Source: Colletotrichum lupini (lineage: Eukaryota; Ascomycota; Sordariomycetes; Glomerellales; Glomerellaceae). From it: 64,000 bases of DNA. Where the stretch lies: assembly GCF_023278565.1 (NCBI RefSeq), contig NC_064680.1:3782001-3846000 (forward strand), given 5' to 3'. Under the pieces are notes generated by a model, which saw nothing but the letters and a program-made list of their open reading frames with translations, had not been told where the DNA came from and ran no database searches. Of the stretch, positions 12,508 through 24,089 are shown piece by piece (the stretch's first letter is position 1; every line of letters starts with the position of its first letter). The position numbers and the translations under genes are program-made.

Positions 12508-12552
12508 GGGGTGGCCGAATGGGGGGGGTGGCCGAATGGGGGTGTTCCGACT
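12508..12552 (-). repeat. Right terminal inverted repeat of the Fot1-like element
   Basis: Reverse complement of the left end, finishing GGGGGTGTTCCGACT and followed by TA. It also carries the GGCCGAATGGG motif twice. Confidence 0.9.
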
Positions 12553-12554
12553 TA

Positions 12555-12965
12555 TGGCAACCTCCGCACCTAACTCGGTGGTCGTAGGAAGGGAATCAAA
12601 TTCAACACGCCTAACTCCGACGTGTTTAGCAAAAGCCCATGGCTCTTATCTTTAATACTACATTTTCCACGTTGATCTCTTTCATTGCTGGCACTAAGAA
12701 GTATAGGCCCCGCGCATAAGTTGCGCAAATTAAGCGATCACACTAAGGTAAGATCGAGATACTTGGTAGGATTCCCGAACCCCCGGGTTTCGGCTCATCC
12801 ATTGTACCTGCCCTGTACAGATGGATTGAAGTTCATCCGCATCTATGGGAATCAGACGCATACAAATAGTCCAGCCACCTTTCTCGACAATCACATTTAT
12901 GAAGGCCTCATCAAGCCATTACTGCTACCTTCTGCCAATTAATTTTGCACTTCAAAAGCCTCTCA
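12555..12965. other. Upstream region of the secreted beta-propeller gene
   Basis: Normal-composition DNA between the transposon and the ATG at 12966. A small frame at 12685-12942 has no recognisable protein features. It presumably holds the promoter of the gene at 12966. Confidence 0.45.
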
Positions 12966-13949
12966 ATGACAATTTCCAGGATAGCCTGCCTATGGCTTCT
13001 CGCGGTCGTTCTAGTCTATGTGAACGCCCTGCGAGTGGGAAAGAGTCAAGAGTTTCCGCTGGGATCTGAGATCGAAAACCTCGCCGTCAGGCCGTCGGGT
13101 TCCATTCTGGCAGTCGTTTACACATTCCCACGCGTCTACGAAGTGGCTCCTGTCGCGAATGCCGAGCCAAAGCTTGTGCACACTTTCGAGAATACCAATG
13201 GCGTTTCCAGTATTGCCAAATCACCAAACTCGGATGAATACTTCCTCATTACCGGCAACTTCTCTTTCCAGACTTTGAGTCCAACCCCTGGCTCGTACGC
13301 GATCCACAAATTGTCATTTGACAAGTGCGACAAGTCGGTCGTCAAGCAACTGGCATCGCTGGATGCTATTTCTCAGCCCAATGGGATGATTGCGGTTCCT
13401 GGAACGCCCTACGTTCTGATCGCAGATACGCGCGAGGGATTCATCTACCGTTTCGACACCCAAACCTTTCAATTGGGCGTCTACTACGATGATCCCTTAC
13501 TAAAGCCTGGTACTACAAGCGGCGTGGTATTCGGCGTCAACGGCATCAAGCTCTCAAGAGGATACCTCTATTTCAGCAACACCAACCAACAGTTGGTTGC
13601 CCGTGTGAAAGCTTCAGGGAACGAAGATGTCCTCCATGGAACCCCGGAGATCGTGGCAACCCAGACCCCAATTGATGATTTGATTGTCAATAAATACAAT
13701 GGCGACATCTATCTCGCCGAACTTAGCGGAAACGCTCTTGGCTTTGTGCCACGTGGGGCAAACACCACCGTCCCGGAGACTCTTCTCGGCGGCATTAACA
13801 GCACAGCTATTTTGGCGCCTACATCAGTCGTTTGGGCAAAGGGTGCGGAAGGCCGAACACTCATCGTCTCGGAGACTGGCGGTTTTGAGCAATTTGTGAC
13901 ACACAATTACACAGGTGGTGGCAGGATCAACATAATTCACTTGGACTAA
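12966..13949 (+). CDS. Secreted six-bladed beta-propeller protein (SMP-30/TolB-like)
   Basis: A single exon of 327 codons. I chose the ATG at 12966 (MTISRIACLWLL); the open frame extends upstream only to a TTG. The first 22 or so residues form a signal peptide (CLWLLAVVLVYVNA). The rest shows repeating strand patterns of a propeller: ENLAVRPSGSILAVVYTFP, GVSSIAKSPNSDEYFLITG, ISQPNGMIAVPGTPYVLIAD, GVNGIKLSRGYLYFSNT, IDDLIVNKYNGDIYLAE and the closing TSVVWAKGAEGRTLIVSETG. This is the blade periodicity of fungal secreted SMP-30/gluconolactonase-like proteins. The substrate is unknown; lactone hydrolysis is possible but unproven. The gene ends 55 bp before the target duplication of Copia copy 2. 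Confidence 0.75.
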   Translation: MTISRIACLWLLAVVLVYVNALRVGKSQEFPLGSEIENLAVRPSGSILAVVYTFPRVYEVAPVANAEPKLVHTFENTNGVSSIAKSPNSDEYFLITGNFSFQTLSPTPGSYAIHKLSFDKCDKSVVKQLASLDAISQPNGMIAVPGTPYVLIADTREGFIYRFDTQTFQLGVYYDDPLLKPGTTSGVVFGVNGIKLSRGYLYFSNTNQQLVARVKASGNEDVLHGTPEIVATQTPIDDLIVNKYNGDIYLAELSGNALGFVPRGANTTVPETLLGGINSTAILAPTSVVWAKGAEGRTLIVSETGGFEQFVTHNYTGGGRINIIHLD

Positions 13950-14004
13950 TACCCTCAAGTGCCGTAGCTCAAGATGATTTGAGGAAATCGCAACCTCTTT
14001 AAGA

Positions 14005-14009
14005 CTATG
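14005..14009. repeat. Left target-site duplication of Copia copy 2 (CTATG)
   Basis: CTATG immediately before the LTR start; the partner after the 3' LTR is CTATA at 21429-21433. The single G/A difference is a RIP-type transition. Confidence 0.8.
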
Positions 14010-14214
14010 TGTCGGATTGGAAGTCTAATTCGACCGCGGTATATAGCCGACTGCGCAGGGGCTAATTAAGGGCCCTATTTACGATTATTATAGCTAGCTT
14101 AACCTACGGTTAGAACCTCCTTTTTATACCTACTACGCAGATATTTAAATAGTTTAATTAATCTTTTTATTAACTACGGTTCGAACTAATTACCCTATAA
14201 TAGGGATACTAATA
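14010..14214 (+). repeat. 5' LTR of Copia copy 2 (205 bp)
   Basis: Starts TGTCGGATTGGAAGTC, keeping the TG terminus and GC content that the other two LTR copies have lost (TATTAAATTAAAAATC in the 3' LTR). Ends ACTAATA, a RIP-altered ACTAACA. Confidence 0.92.
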
Positions 14215-17200
14215 CTAATTAATAGTTAAATTCTATTATTATAAATTAGTAAAGTATCTTACTATATAAAAAAAACGACCTCTTAATACTATATAAAATA
14301 AGAAATTTATATTAATTAACTTTATAAAAATAAATAAAAAAAGAAGCGATTTTTAAATACTGTACGGAATTAAGTAATCGTAGCCCTTTATTATTTATAA
14401 AAAGTCGACGTTTATTACGTTAAATTATATTAATTAATAAAACTACTTAAGTAACTAGCCTTTTATTATCGCCCCGAGTAGCTTTTTTATTAAACGGCTT
14501 TTCTATAGCCGGCCCGTAATTAGAAATTAATTAGTTAAATTAATAAAAAAAATACTTATATAACGACTATTTACTTAATTAATTAGTATAATAAACGAGC
14601 TTAATAATACGGTATAAAAGAGTACTGCGCGATTAAAAAAGGGGATTTTTAAACGTAAATATTCTTATTTAGTAGCGAAAGTAACCCTATAGGAGTTATT
14701 AAGCTAAGAGATTTATAGTATTTAGAAAAGTTTATTATTATAAGGATTTTATAAATACGACCTTAAGCCCGCGATTTAAACGACCTCTTTATAGCTCCCT
14801 TAACTACTCTTTAGGTATTATTTAAGAATATAATATAAGGGACGGTTTAATAAGGGAGGAGGGGATTTAAAGGTCTTAATAATATTAAGTTAAGAGTATT
14901 ATAGATTTTAAAAATTAACTTAGGAAAAAGGCAGCTACCCTAAAGTAGTCCTATAACCTCTTATTAAAGTTATTATTAACTTAAGAAAAGGTTAAAAAGA
15001 CGAGGATTTAAAAGGAAAAGAAAAATCTTCTAAAGGGCTACTAAAGGGCTTTTTTTTATATTAGCTCCCGGCGCGAGATTACTAATTTTAAGAAATTAAC
15101 TAAGTAATAAAAAGGATTATTAGTAAGTAATAATTACCTAACCGTAATTAAACTACGAAAAAGACTATTTAAAAAATATAAAATAGGGTACCGAGAGGCT
15201 ATAAAAAACAAGACTTTTAAAATATCTAACCCTATTATATATAAGTGATAAGTAGGTATTTTTAATAAGTTTTTAAAATTTACGATTTTATAAAAAAGAG
15301 GGCTTAACTTTATTAACCGTACTTAACGGCCTATATAGTTCTTAATAGCCTATATAGCTCTTTTACGAGCTACCCGGCGTTTATTTTTAACTATTTTTAT
15401 AAAATACCGCCCTAAAAGAGGTAGGTTAAGAAAGGAAGCTATTTAGAGATTATAGAGAGTATAAGGCTTAAGAGGCTAGAAATATACGGGATAATAAAAA
15501 TTAGTAACTAGTAAAGATCCCGAGACTAATTATTATATCTTTTTATAGTAATATAAACGTCTACTACTACTATTATTAAAAGGAACTACTAAAACCTACC
15601 CTTTATATTAAATAAAAAGGAGGATCTTAGTAAGTATAATAGCTAGCGATTTAAAAAGGTAGTAATAATCGCTAAAAATAGTAAAAACGAGAGTAATAGC
15701 GAGATAATAAGAAAAAGCGAGAATCTCTTAAATTTTAATAAATTCGTTAAGTAATAAAAATACGGATTTATTATAACTAGCGCGCGGATTAAATATATCC
15801 TTATTAAAATTAAATATATTAGCGATTATTAATATGGGTATAAGCTAGAGTACGACCCTTAACGAGTTAGGGTAAAGAAAAAGAGGATGAAACCCGATTT
15901 TAAATAAAATCCTAATCCCTTATAAATAAGTAAATATTAACCCGGATTATTAGGGGACGTAAATATATAGAATCGTAAATTAGCTTAATAATAAAAAGAT
16001 TAACGTAGTATTAATCTATTTAACTAAGGTCTATAAGAAAAAGGGGCTATAGGGGTAACCCCTATTTTACGAGATTATAAATAACCTTAGTTACTAGCTA
16101 AATAAATAGTTCGCGAGCGTAAGCTTAAGAATTATAAAAGTAATTAATAGATTTTTCTATAGGCGAGGGGTATTACTAGCGCAATTATAATCGCAAAAGC
16201 TATACAAAATATTAATAATAATAATTATAAAGGAGGAATTCGTATTATAGAACTAAGTATAAGTTAATAAAGCGTATAATCGCTTTAATAAATTTAAAAA
16301 AAGGGTAAACGACCTAGATTTCCTCCCTATAATTACTAATAGAAATTTATTATTATAAAAGGATATACCGGAGTAAAATATAATACTAAAAGTACGATAA
16401 TTAATAATTCCGCCTATTTCGATCTATAACTCGTTACTATTATTAATACGAAATTTAGCGCTAATTAGTTAATAAAAAAAGAAATAAACGACCCGAAATT
16501 ATTAATAATACGTAGCGACGCAGGGATCGTATATAAATACTAAAAATCTAGCGGTAAATACGAAGTAATTTATAAACTTTAAAAAGATCTTTTTAAAAGA
16601 GAAATTATATTCTAGGGGGAAGTATAAGGTCTTATAAAAAACCTTAATAATATTTTATAATTATTATAAAAAAGTTAGAATTAGGGAATATTAGTACTAT
16701 TTAGTAATTAATATTATATTTATAAGCAAAGCTTTTAATTATTATTATAAAGTAATACGTAATCTCGATCGAAACGACTTTCTTAGTATAATTAACGTAA
16801 TCCGAAGCCGCTTCGAGACTTACGATAAGAACCTAGAGCTCCTATTTAAGCTACGAGCGATTTTTTATATATTTATAGCTAGGATAATAAAGGGTAAATT
16901 ACGAGTAAAGATTTTTAAAAAGCTTATTAATCGAATTAATAAGCTAGCGAAAACCTAGCTAAATAAGGAAATAAACGAATAAAAAGTTAAATATCTCTAT
17001 ATTATAATTTAGCGTATATTAAAAGTAAAAATAACCTTATACTAAGTACCCAAAAACTACGAGACGCTCTATTCGAAGCTAAGATTTAGTTTTAATATTA
17101 AAATAAGAATACCGCGCTAAACCTATTTCTAAATATACGACGGCCCTTATTAATAATATTAAGTCGATCGAACGTATAATAAAAAAGGAAAAGAGGCTAG

Positions 17201-20200
17201 ATATAGTAATTACTAATAAAGAGGCCTAAATTTATTAAATAAGTAGAGATTTAACTTATAAATAAGGTAATAAAAGAAGTAATATTATATTTATAAAAAG
17301 GATAGATATTAGTTAAGTAACTACTCCGAAAAAGAGCATACTAAATTATATAAATAATATAAAAAGTTAAGGGTAGTAAATAGTAAAACTAGCCCTCGTT
17401 AATTTAATTAATTTCTTATTATATATAAGGGCAAATCCGGGGGTATAGAACTTAGTAATAGTAGCTAAAGTAGCGGCTTAAAGTATATACCCCCTATAAA
17501 AAATTCGGAAAATAAGGAAGATCTTACTCCCTATACTAACGAATTAGATTATAATAAAATTAATAATATTAACTACTCTTCTTTTGCCCCGTTAGCCTCT
17601 AGAAGATATATAAAGCTAAATAAATAAAGGGTAATAAAAGCTCTTAATAAGTAGGCTTTTATTTATAAATAGTAAGGGAAGGTCCCTCAGATAACGGATA
17701 TAGAGGTAGTTAAAAGGGCGAATTTAATAGGGCTAAAGCCTATTCTCTTAATAATTAAAAAAAAGACGCTATCTCTCTTAATATTTAAAAAAAAGGAATA
17801 TAATACTAAGTAAATCTAGGGGTAGCTAAAGGGGTCCTTTTTATATTATTTAGATTTTTTAAATACTAAGCTCGTATAGGTATTCTATACGAGCAAAAGG
17901 TACGGCCTAAACGATTTTTATAAAATTATCCTAAATACTAAGGTATTATAATAGTTAACTAAAGGAAAAGGGTAATTTTAAATATTATAAAAGATTGTGC
18001 TAATAATATTTAATATATTAATAGCGGGTATTACGAGGATTAGTTTCGGCCTAAGTAAGGAAATCGTCGCCCTAGGTATAGTAGAAGTAGAGACGTACTT
18101 CGGAACGATAACTTTCTATATTTTACTTATTAATACCCCATTTCTCTTATATTTAAAAAATATAAATCGACTAGGTATTATATTTAATAATATAAGGAAT
18201 AGAATCTCTAGTAATAAGTACTTCGAGATAATCGAACGACGATAGGGGTATACGTTTATAAAGCTTATTAATAATACGAAGTTAATTAATTACTTAATAA
18301 AAAGTAAGCTTAAAAGACTATACTAGAGATTTGGGTACCCGTCGGTTATAAAGCTATATAACTTCTTAAAATAATTAAGTAATAATAATATCGAAATAGG
18401 GGCGCTAGAGTAATTAATAAAAGTATGCTACTAATACTAAATAAATGCGCAAAGCCTACGCAAATTTAAATTTAAATTGCGTAATAAGCTTAACTTTAAC
18501 TAGGAAATCGTTATTAATATTTTCTATTTAAATAGTCGGCTAGTACTATATATAATTAACGTAGCTATATCTTTTTAAATAGGGTAATTCCTCCGGGATT
18601 TATAAATAAAAATAATATAAGTAGCCTTATAAAAAAGCTAAATTAATATATACTAAGGACCGCTAGATAGTATTAGAACCGACGCTAGTACTAGCTTTAA
18701 GTTAGTAAAATTTAGGGATAATATAACGGCCTACGGTATATAGCTAAAAGTCGTACTCGTTAAAGCGTATTATAATATTAAAAAAGTAAAAAGGGTATAT
18801 TAATAGTTAAAAAGGGCGTTTAGAATTATTAAAGAGGAAAATCCGGATTTTATTAATAATAAATACCTCTAGATAGTATTTAAATACTATAACGATACTA
18901 TAGGGCCTAACGGACTTATATTAATACTATTAATATTTAGAGTATATTTAAGAACGACCTTAGCCTTGCTATTATTACTAAGTATAAGCTAACGAGCCTA
19001 AGTAATTTAAAAAGTAATATAAGTACTGCGCAAAGTAAGTATAAAAAAATAAGTTAATAAAGTAATTATTACGCGCAATAGGCCCGATATAGGGGATAAT
19101 TTAGATATATTACTAAATTCGGATATATAAGTATAGTGCGAAATTACTTAATAGTAGGCTGGGCTATATAAGTTAATTTCTATTAACGAGCGCTTTTATA
19201 TAGTTACGAGAGATCGTAATTAGCTATTTAAAGTATTAATTATAGTAATTAGACCGTATTATATAGATCCTAACGAGGTAATTTTTAACCTATAAGAAAA
19301 AGAAGAGCTAGGGGAAACTATATAACTTGCGGTAGAGGTATAGGAAATTATTCTTAATAAAATCGTCGTAGTAGTATTAATAAACGACGAAGAAGAGGAA
19401 ATTGCTAAAAGGGTACTAATATTACTAATAAAATGTCGTAAAAAACTACGACGGTAAGCCCTAACGTAGTAATTTATTACTAATAACGAAGTAATTAATA
19501 CCTTTTATATAATAGAAAAGAAAGCTAATTTCGAGCTAGTAGTTAAGTTACGTAAAGAAGGCGTAATTATAACTATTAAAAAGCCGTATAAGGGATTAGA
19601 TCTTATTAAAATAGATATTCTTTATAATTAAGGGGTCTATCGATTTATCTTATATAACTTAGAAAAATATATAAATTTTTATATATTTAAATTACGAATA
19701 GTTTATAAAATTAAAAGGAAAAGAATACCTTAGCTATATAAGAAGTTTAAATACGTAATTTAGGAGTATAGCGATATTAAAAAGGCGACGCTACTTATAT
19801 AATTACCTATTATATAGCGCTATAGCTAACGATTAATAATAGTATTAATAGCGTTGTTATAAAAAAAGGGATATAAGATTTAGAGCCGTAATATTACCTA
19901 GGCCTATACTTAATTAGCTATAGGGCTTATAAAAAAAATCCTAGCCTATTTACCGAAGGAAATAGCTAGTAAGTACTTAAAAAGTACGATTATTAAAATA
20001 CTTAAGCTATTATATAGGCTCGTAGAATCGGGCACTTATTAATAAGCTACTTATTACGATTTTTATATTAATTAATTATTAATAATTACCTCTACGTACG
20101 ACCCGTATTTATTAATTGCGGAGTACGAAGGTAACTAATTTAGGATTATTAAAATATAGACTAACGATATATTAGGCCTATTTAATATTAATTTTATAAA

Positions 20201-21223
20201 AAAGGAGGATAAGGAGCTTTAAAAAGTAGGCTTTATAATAAAGCTAAAAAAGGTCCTTATAATAAATACCCCCTTAGTATTTAATAATAGGATTTTTATA
20301 ATTAAAGGGGAAACCGTCGTTTTTTAATAAAAGGGGTAGGGCGAGAAAATTAACTTCGTTAATTTAAATATAATTAATATTAAAAAGCGGTATAAGGCTA
20401 AGCTCGCGCGAGGGGTATATATTATAAGTATTTATTAGCTTAAAATAACTTTTAATTATATTAAGGTAGTATAAGTTATAAATTTAACTAAACGAGACGT
20501 CGAAGTACTTAATAAGTAGCTTAAGTAATAATAAACGAATTTCGATCGAGGTCTCGTTTACTACCTAATTAACTTTATAATTAATAAGCTCTATATCTTT
20601 ATTAATAAGTTATTTATAAATAATAATAACCTTATTTTATAATTAGGGTATATTATTATCCAAGCTAACGAGAGTATAAGCGAGAGCGAATTTATTATAT
20701 ATAGTAATATAATTTACTACTTATTAATTAAAAATAAGCGGGTAATAAGAAGTATATTAGTATTAGAGGTCTATAATATAGTTAACGGTATTAACTTCTC
20801 TTACGTAATTTTAATAACGCTAAGGAAGATTACTAATCAAATTAGCTTTTTATTTATTTTAATAGTTATTTATACCGATTCTTATTTATTATATAAATAC
20901 CTTATTAAATTAGGAACGATAAAAGAAAAGAGGCTTATAATTAATATTATAGCCCTTAGGTAATTATATAAAAGGCGCGAGATATTCGAAATTTATTAAA
21001 TTAATAATAAAAATAAGCTTATAAACGCTTTTATAAAAGTAGTACTAAATAAGGGATTAGAGTAATTCGTAAGTAGTAGAAGAGTTATTATATAAATAAA
21101 GGGATAGGTTATATAAAAAGAGTAAAGAAAAGGGGGAAAAGGAGACGACTTAATAAACGGGCCCGAGGTCGAATTATACCTTTAATTATAATAGTTAAAT
21201 TAATAAAAGAAAGAGAAAGTTAG

Positions 21224-21428
21224 TATTAAATTAAAAATCTAATTCGACCGCGGTATATAGCTAACTACGTAGGGGCTAATTAGGGGCCCTATTTATAATT
21301 ATCATAGCTAGCTTAACCTACGGTTAGAACCTCCTTTTTATACTTACTACGTAGATATTTAAATAGTTTAATTAATTTCTTCGTTAACTACGGTTCGAAC
21401 TAACTACCCTATAATAGGGATACTAATA
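21224..21428 (+). repeat. 3' LTR of Copia copy 2 (205 bp)
   Basis: Same length as the 5' LTR, differing almost only by transitions. It is preceded by a purine-rich stretch near 21206-21219 that could be the polypurine tract. Followed by CTATA (21429-21433), the right target duplication. Confidence 0.92.
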
Positions 21429-21433
21429 CTATA

Positions 21434-22563
21434 ATTTGCGAATTATTGTAAGGACCTAGATAATCTGGGATTCTTAATGCTCTGGGTTCATGCGGCGTGT
21501 GCGTCAATACTAATTTCTTTAATTTCTCTAAGTTTCCACAAGTAGCATCCTACTAGTATGATGAATTTGATCAATACGCAATATGTTTGTTCGCACTCAT
21601 AATCATGAATACTAAAGTTATCGATTGTGGGGGCCCCGCGATTTCTTATAGATTGGTGCCAAGCATCGAGTTGTGCCCTTCTCATTGACCATCCTCGCCT
21701 GCATCCCTCGAATGCCGGTGGGAGAGTTCAGTGAGAACACAGAGAACTGTAGATGATGCTGCCAAGAAACATGTGATGCTTATTCTGCTGGTCCGAGGCA
21801 TCCATACGAATAGACGACATTGCCAACTTTTTTCTTGCTCATTGTCTTGTGAGGCACAATGCCACTTACTTTCCACGCAACTGTTTTGGCAACTGACTTA
21901 AGATACAGCAACCCCATTCACCATCGCAAGTGATGCGGCCCACATCATTGACAGTTTCCGTGTACGACTCCAAAGTGTGCGACGGACTCTCGGACGTTGA
22001 AACGTCGTCCACAGAGTGTTTGAAGACTGGTGATACACAGTCGCAAAGATGAATCTTTCAGAAAACTTACAGTTCAGCCCGTACAAATTGACCGACTTCT
22101 TGGCAATCCTATTGAAGATGAGTGTTGATTTATATCCAAGAGTAAGAAAGTGGCTGTTCAAGAAGCGCCGGTGGGATGAAGCCTTGGTGCAGCATCCGGC
22201 TGTTGTATCATTGGTGTGCATCAGTCAAAGCTTCAGTTCGTCTCTTGTTCCCCCTTGAGATCGAAAGTGCCAAGAGCATCCTTTCTCGAACCTTATCCGC
22301 AACCCCTGCCAAGAATTCAATCTACTCGCCGGCAAACGGCTTATTCCAACTCTACACGTGGGCTAGCGCGAATTTCCTTTTCCAAGGTAAAATCGATTTA
22401 ACCACCAGCCATTTAGATTAATAGGTGGAATTTGCGCAGCACATTCAGGGATATCCCAACCCCGCACGGAAAACGATGCGGTACCCAGCTCGGTGATGTA
22501 CAGGGGTTGCATTTCCGACCACGGCTTCGGAGGAGCTTTTAAAGACACTGAATCGCCGGCGGT
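21434..22563. other. Intergenic DNA between Copia copy 2 and the lactonase-like gene
   Basis: About 1.1 kb of normal composition. Several short open frames on both strands lack motifs. The distal part should contain the promoter of the gene starting at 22564. No relic was identified. Confidence 0.5.
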
Positions 22564-24012
22564 ATGGTAGTTGCTAGCATCGGTCTGTATCGGCCTTTAT
22601 CGCTAACTGACTTATCCGCAATGTTGGGGTTCGACAAGTTCTCTGCCGCCTGGCTCATGGCCATTATGTCCGTCAAGCCAGTGACATCGACCCTCCTATA
22701 CGCCGCTTCGCACGCCGGAACCGTCACCACTCTCGATCTTCAGACTTCGGAATCTGGAACGACTTTGGAGGCCATTGCCACGAACACTGATTGCGCGGCG
22801 AACCCCTCTTGGCTCACTCTCGATCAGTCAAAGTCCCTGCTCTACTGCGCCGATCGAGGACTTACAAACCCCAACGGCACGCTCGTCTCTTTCCAAAAGT
22901 CTGAGAATGGGACACTCGAGTTGCTTGGAAAGCTCCCTACTATCAAGGGGGCTGTGAGCTCCGTCGTCTATGGCAAGAATGGTGGAGGCATTGCCTTGGC
23001 TTCTTAGTAAGTCCCACTCACTGGCCCCGGACAGATTTCCACTTTCGTCGCCGAAGAAGCTTGGTTTGGGGGGAATTTACAGAAATCGCTACGCAAGTTA
23101 ACGCGGAACTCCGCTGACAAAATTGACAGTCCGGCGTCGTCCTTTGAAGTCTTTTCCGTGGAGGACCCGACCGACATCAAAAGACTTCAGTCTTGGACGT
23201 ACACCGTGAGCCAGCCAGGACCGAAGCCGGCACAGAATGCCCCGCATCCCCACGAGGCCATCCTTGACCCCACGGGGCAGTACGTGCTAGTGCCGGATTT
23301 GGGAGCGGATTTGGTTCGGGTTTTTGCAACCAACCAGGAATCCTACCAACTGACGCCGGTTACCCCGCTGAACGTTGCGGTTGGCAGTGGTCCCAGACAC
23401 GCCAGATTCCTCGTTACCAAGGAAAAGACTTACTTCTTTGTTCTAGCCGAGCTTGGGAACATTGTCACCACGTACGAAGTTCACTATGGTCGCAACAAGA
23501 CCTTGAGCTTTACAGAAGTCTTCAGCGTCGGTACCCACGGCCCTGACAACACGGTACCTGTTGGGGCTGCCGCAGCTGAGATCCACATCTCGGTAAGTAC
23601 TTTAGTCAAGCTGATTCCTTGACGAGGAAGATTCGCCACGAGACGTGTTATGTTGCTAATATTTCGTCAGCCTGACTCCGAGTATCTCATTGTCTCTTCA
23701 CGAAACGTTAGCATCTTCAGCATTCCCAACTTTGACACCACCAACACCACCGAGATCAAGAGCGACGCCCTTGTTACTTTCAAGATCGATCACAAGACCG
23801 GTCACCTGGGTTTCACGCAGATCTTCCCGTCAGGAGGCATGATTCCCCGCCAGTTCTCGATCAATAAAGCTGGCACTCAAGTTGCTGTGGGTTTGCAGCA
23901 GGACGGACGGGCGGTCATTATTGATCGCGAAGTGAGCACCGGTCTTCTGAAGGGGTTCGCCGCGAACATTTCTATTGCGGGCGAAGTTGTTTGCGTTATC
24001 TTTGATGAGTGA
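22564..24012 (+). CDS. Lactonase-family seven-bladed beta-propeller protein (6-phosphogluconolactonase-like)
   Basis: Three exons, 22564-23006, 23130-23592 and 23671-24012, give 415 residues. Both introns have GTAAGT donors and CAG acceptors and keep the frame. The protein matches the Lactonase/YbhE-like propeller family: LLYAASHAGTVTTLDL near the N-terminus, NPSWLTLDQSKSLLYCAD, then HPHEAILDPTGQYVLVPDLGAD (a hallmark HxHxAxxDP-type block), GSGPRHARFLV, and the late blade IPRQFSINKAGTQVAVGLQQDG. Fungal relatives are often secreted or cytosolic lactone-cleaving enzymes, with the actual substrate usually unknown. The start is uncertain: an in-frame ATG at 22621 or a missed first exon could be correct, since residues 1-40 do not form a clean signal peptide. 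Confidence 0.82.
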
Positions 24013-24089
24013 TCTTGCAAGCTACTCAGCACATAGAATCATCATATCGAGAACTCACAGTCACGGAGAGAGACAAGCCCCTAGAGTGG

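Larger units (their letters stand above)
10663..12552 (-). mobile_element. RIP-degraded Fot1/pogo-type Tc1/mariner DNA transposon (1890 bp)
   Basis: The ends are terminal inverted repeats of about 45 bp starting AGTCGGAACACCCCC, flanked on both sides by TA (10661-10662 and 12553-12554), the target duplication expected of Tc1/mariner elements. The GC-rich ends enclose a very AT-rich interior with RIP-like composition. Read on the minus strand through RIP-type stops, the interior resembles a Fot1/pogo DDE transposase: a helix-turn-helix-like stretch (KFGVPRIILRN) near 12320-12290, then QRIR-VLQA-GDYPLKKR near 12140-12080, and IKQANKYNINETNI followed by GFNRLVLG near 11940-11860, matching the family's W-N-MDE-GI block. 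The length fits Fot1-class elements. No frame is intact. Confidence 0.87.
14010..21428 (+). mobile_element. Complete RIP-degraded Ty1/Copia LTR retrotransposon (copy 2, 7.4 kb)
   Basis: Two 205-bp LTRs (14010-14214, 21224-21428) enclose about 7 kb of AT-rich DNA almost free of CpA/TpG. Reading through RIP-type stops gives the Copia order. A protease-like segment (ITRISFGLSKEIVALGIVEV) lies in the only long surviving frame, 17997-18245. Integrase follows, with IRTDASTSFKLVKFRDN near 18665 and RAFRIIKEENPDF near 18810. The reverse transcriptase has the catalytic block degraded from QTDD to QTND near 20160. RNase H has VIYTDSYLLYKYL near 20870. The 5' 3 kb should hold gag. A 5-bp target duplication shows it was an independent insertion. 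All frames are broken. At 7.4 kb it is longer than a typical 5 kb Copia element. Confidence 0.93.

Noticed and set aside
17997..18245. 82-codon open frame in AT-rich DNA as a stand-alone gene
   Set aside because: It is the surviving protease-like part of the Copia polyprotein, not a separate gene.
1..21428. The two Copia copies as one segmental duplication
   Set aside because: Copy 2 has its own target duplication and matching LTR ends, so independent insertion is the simpler reading.
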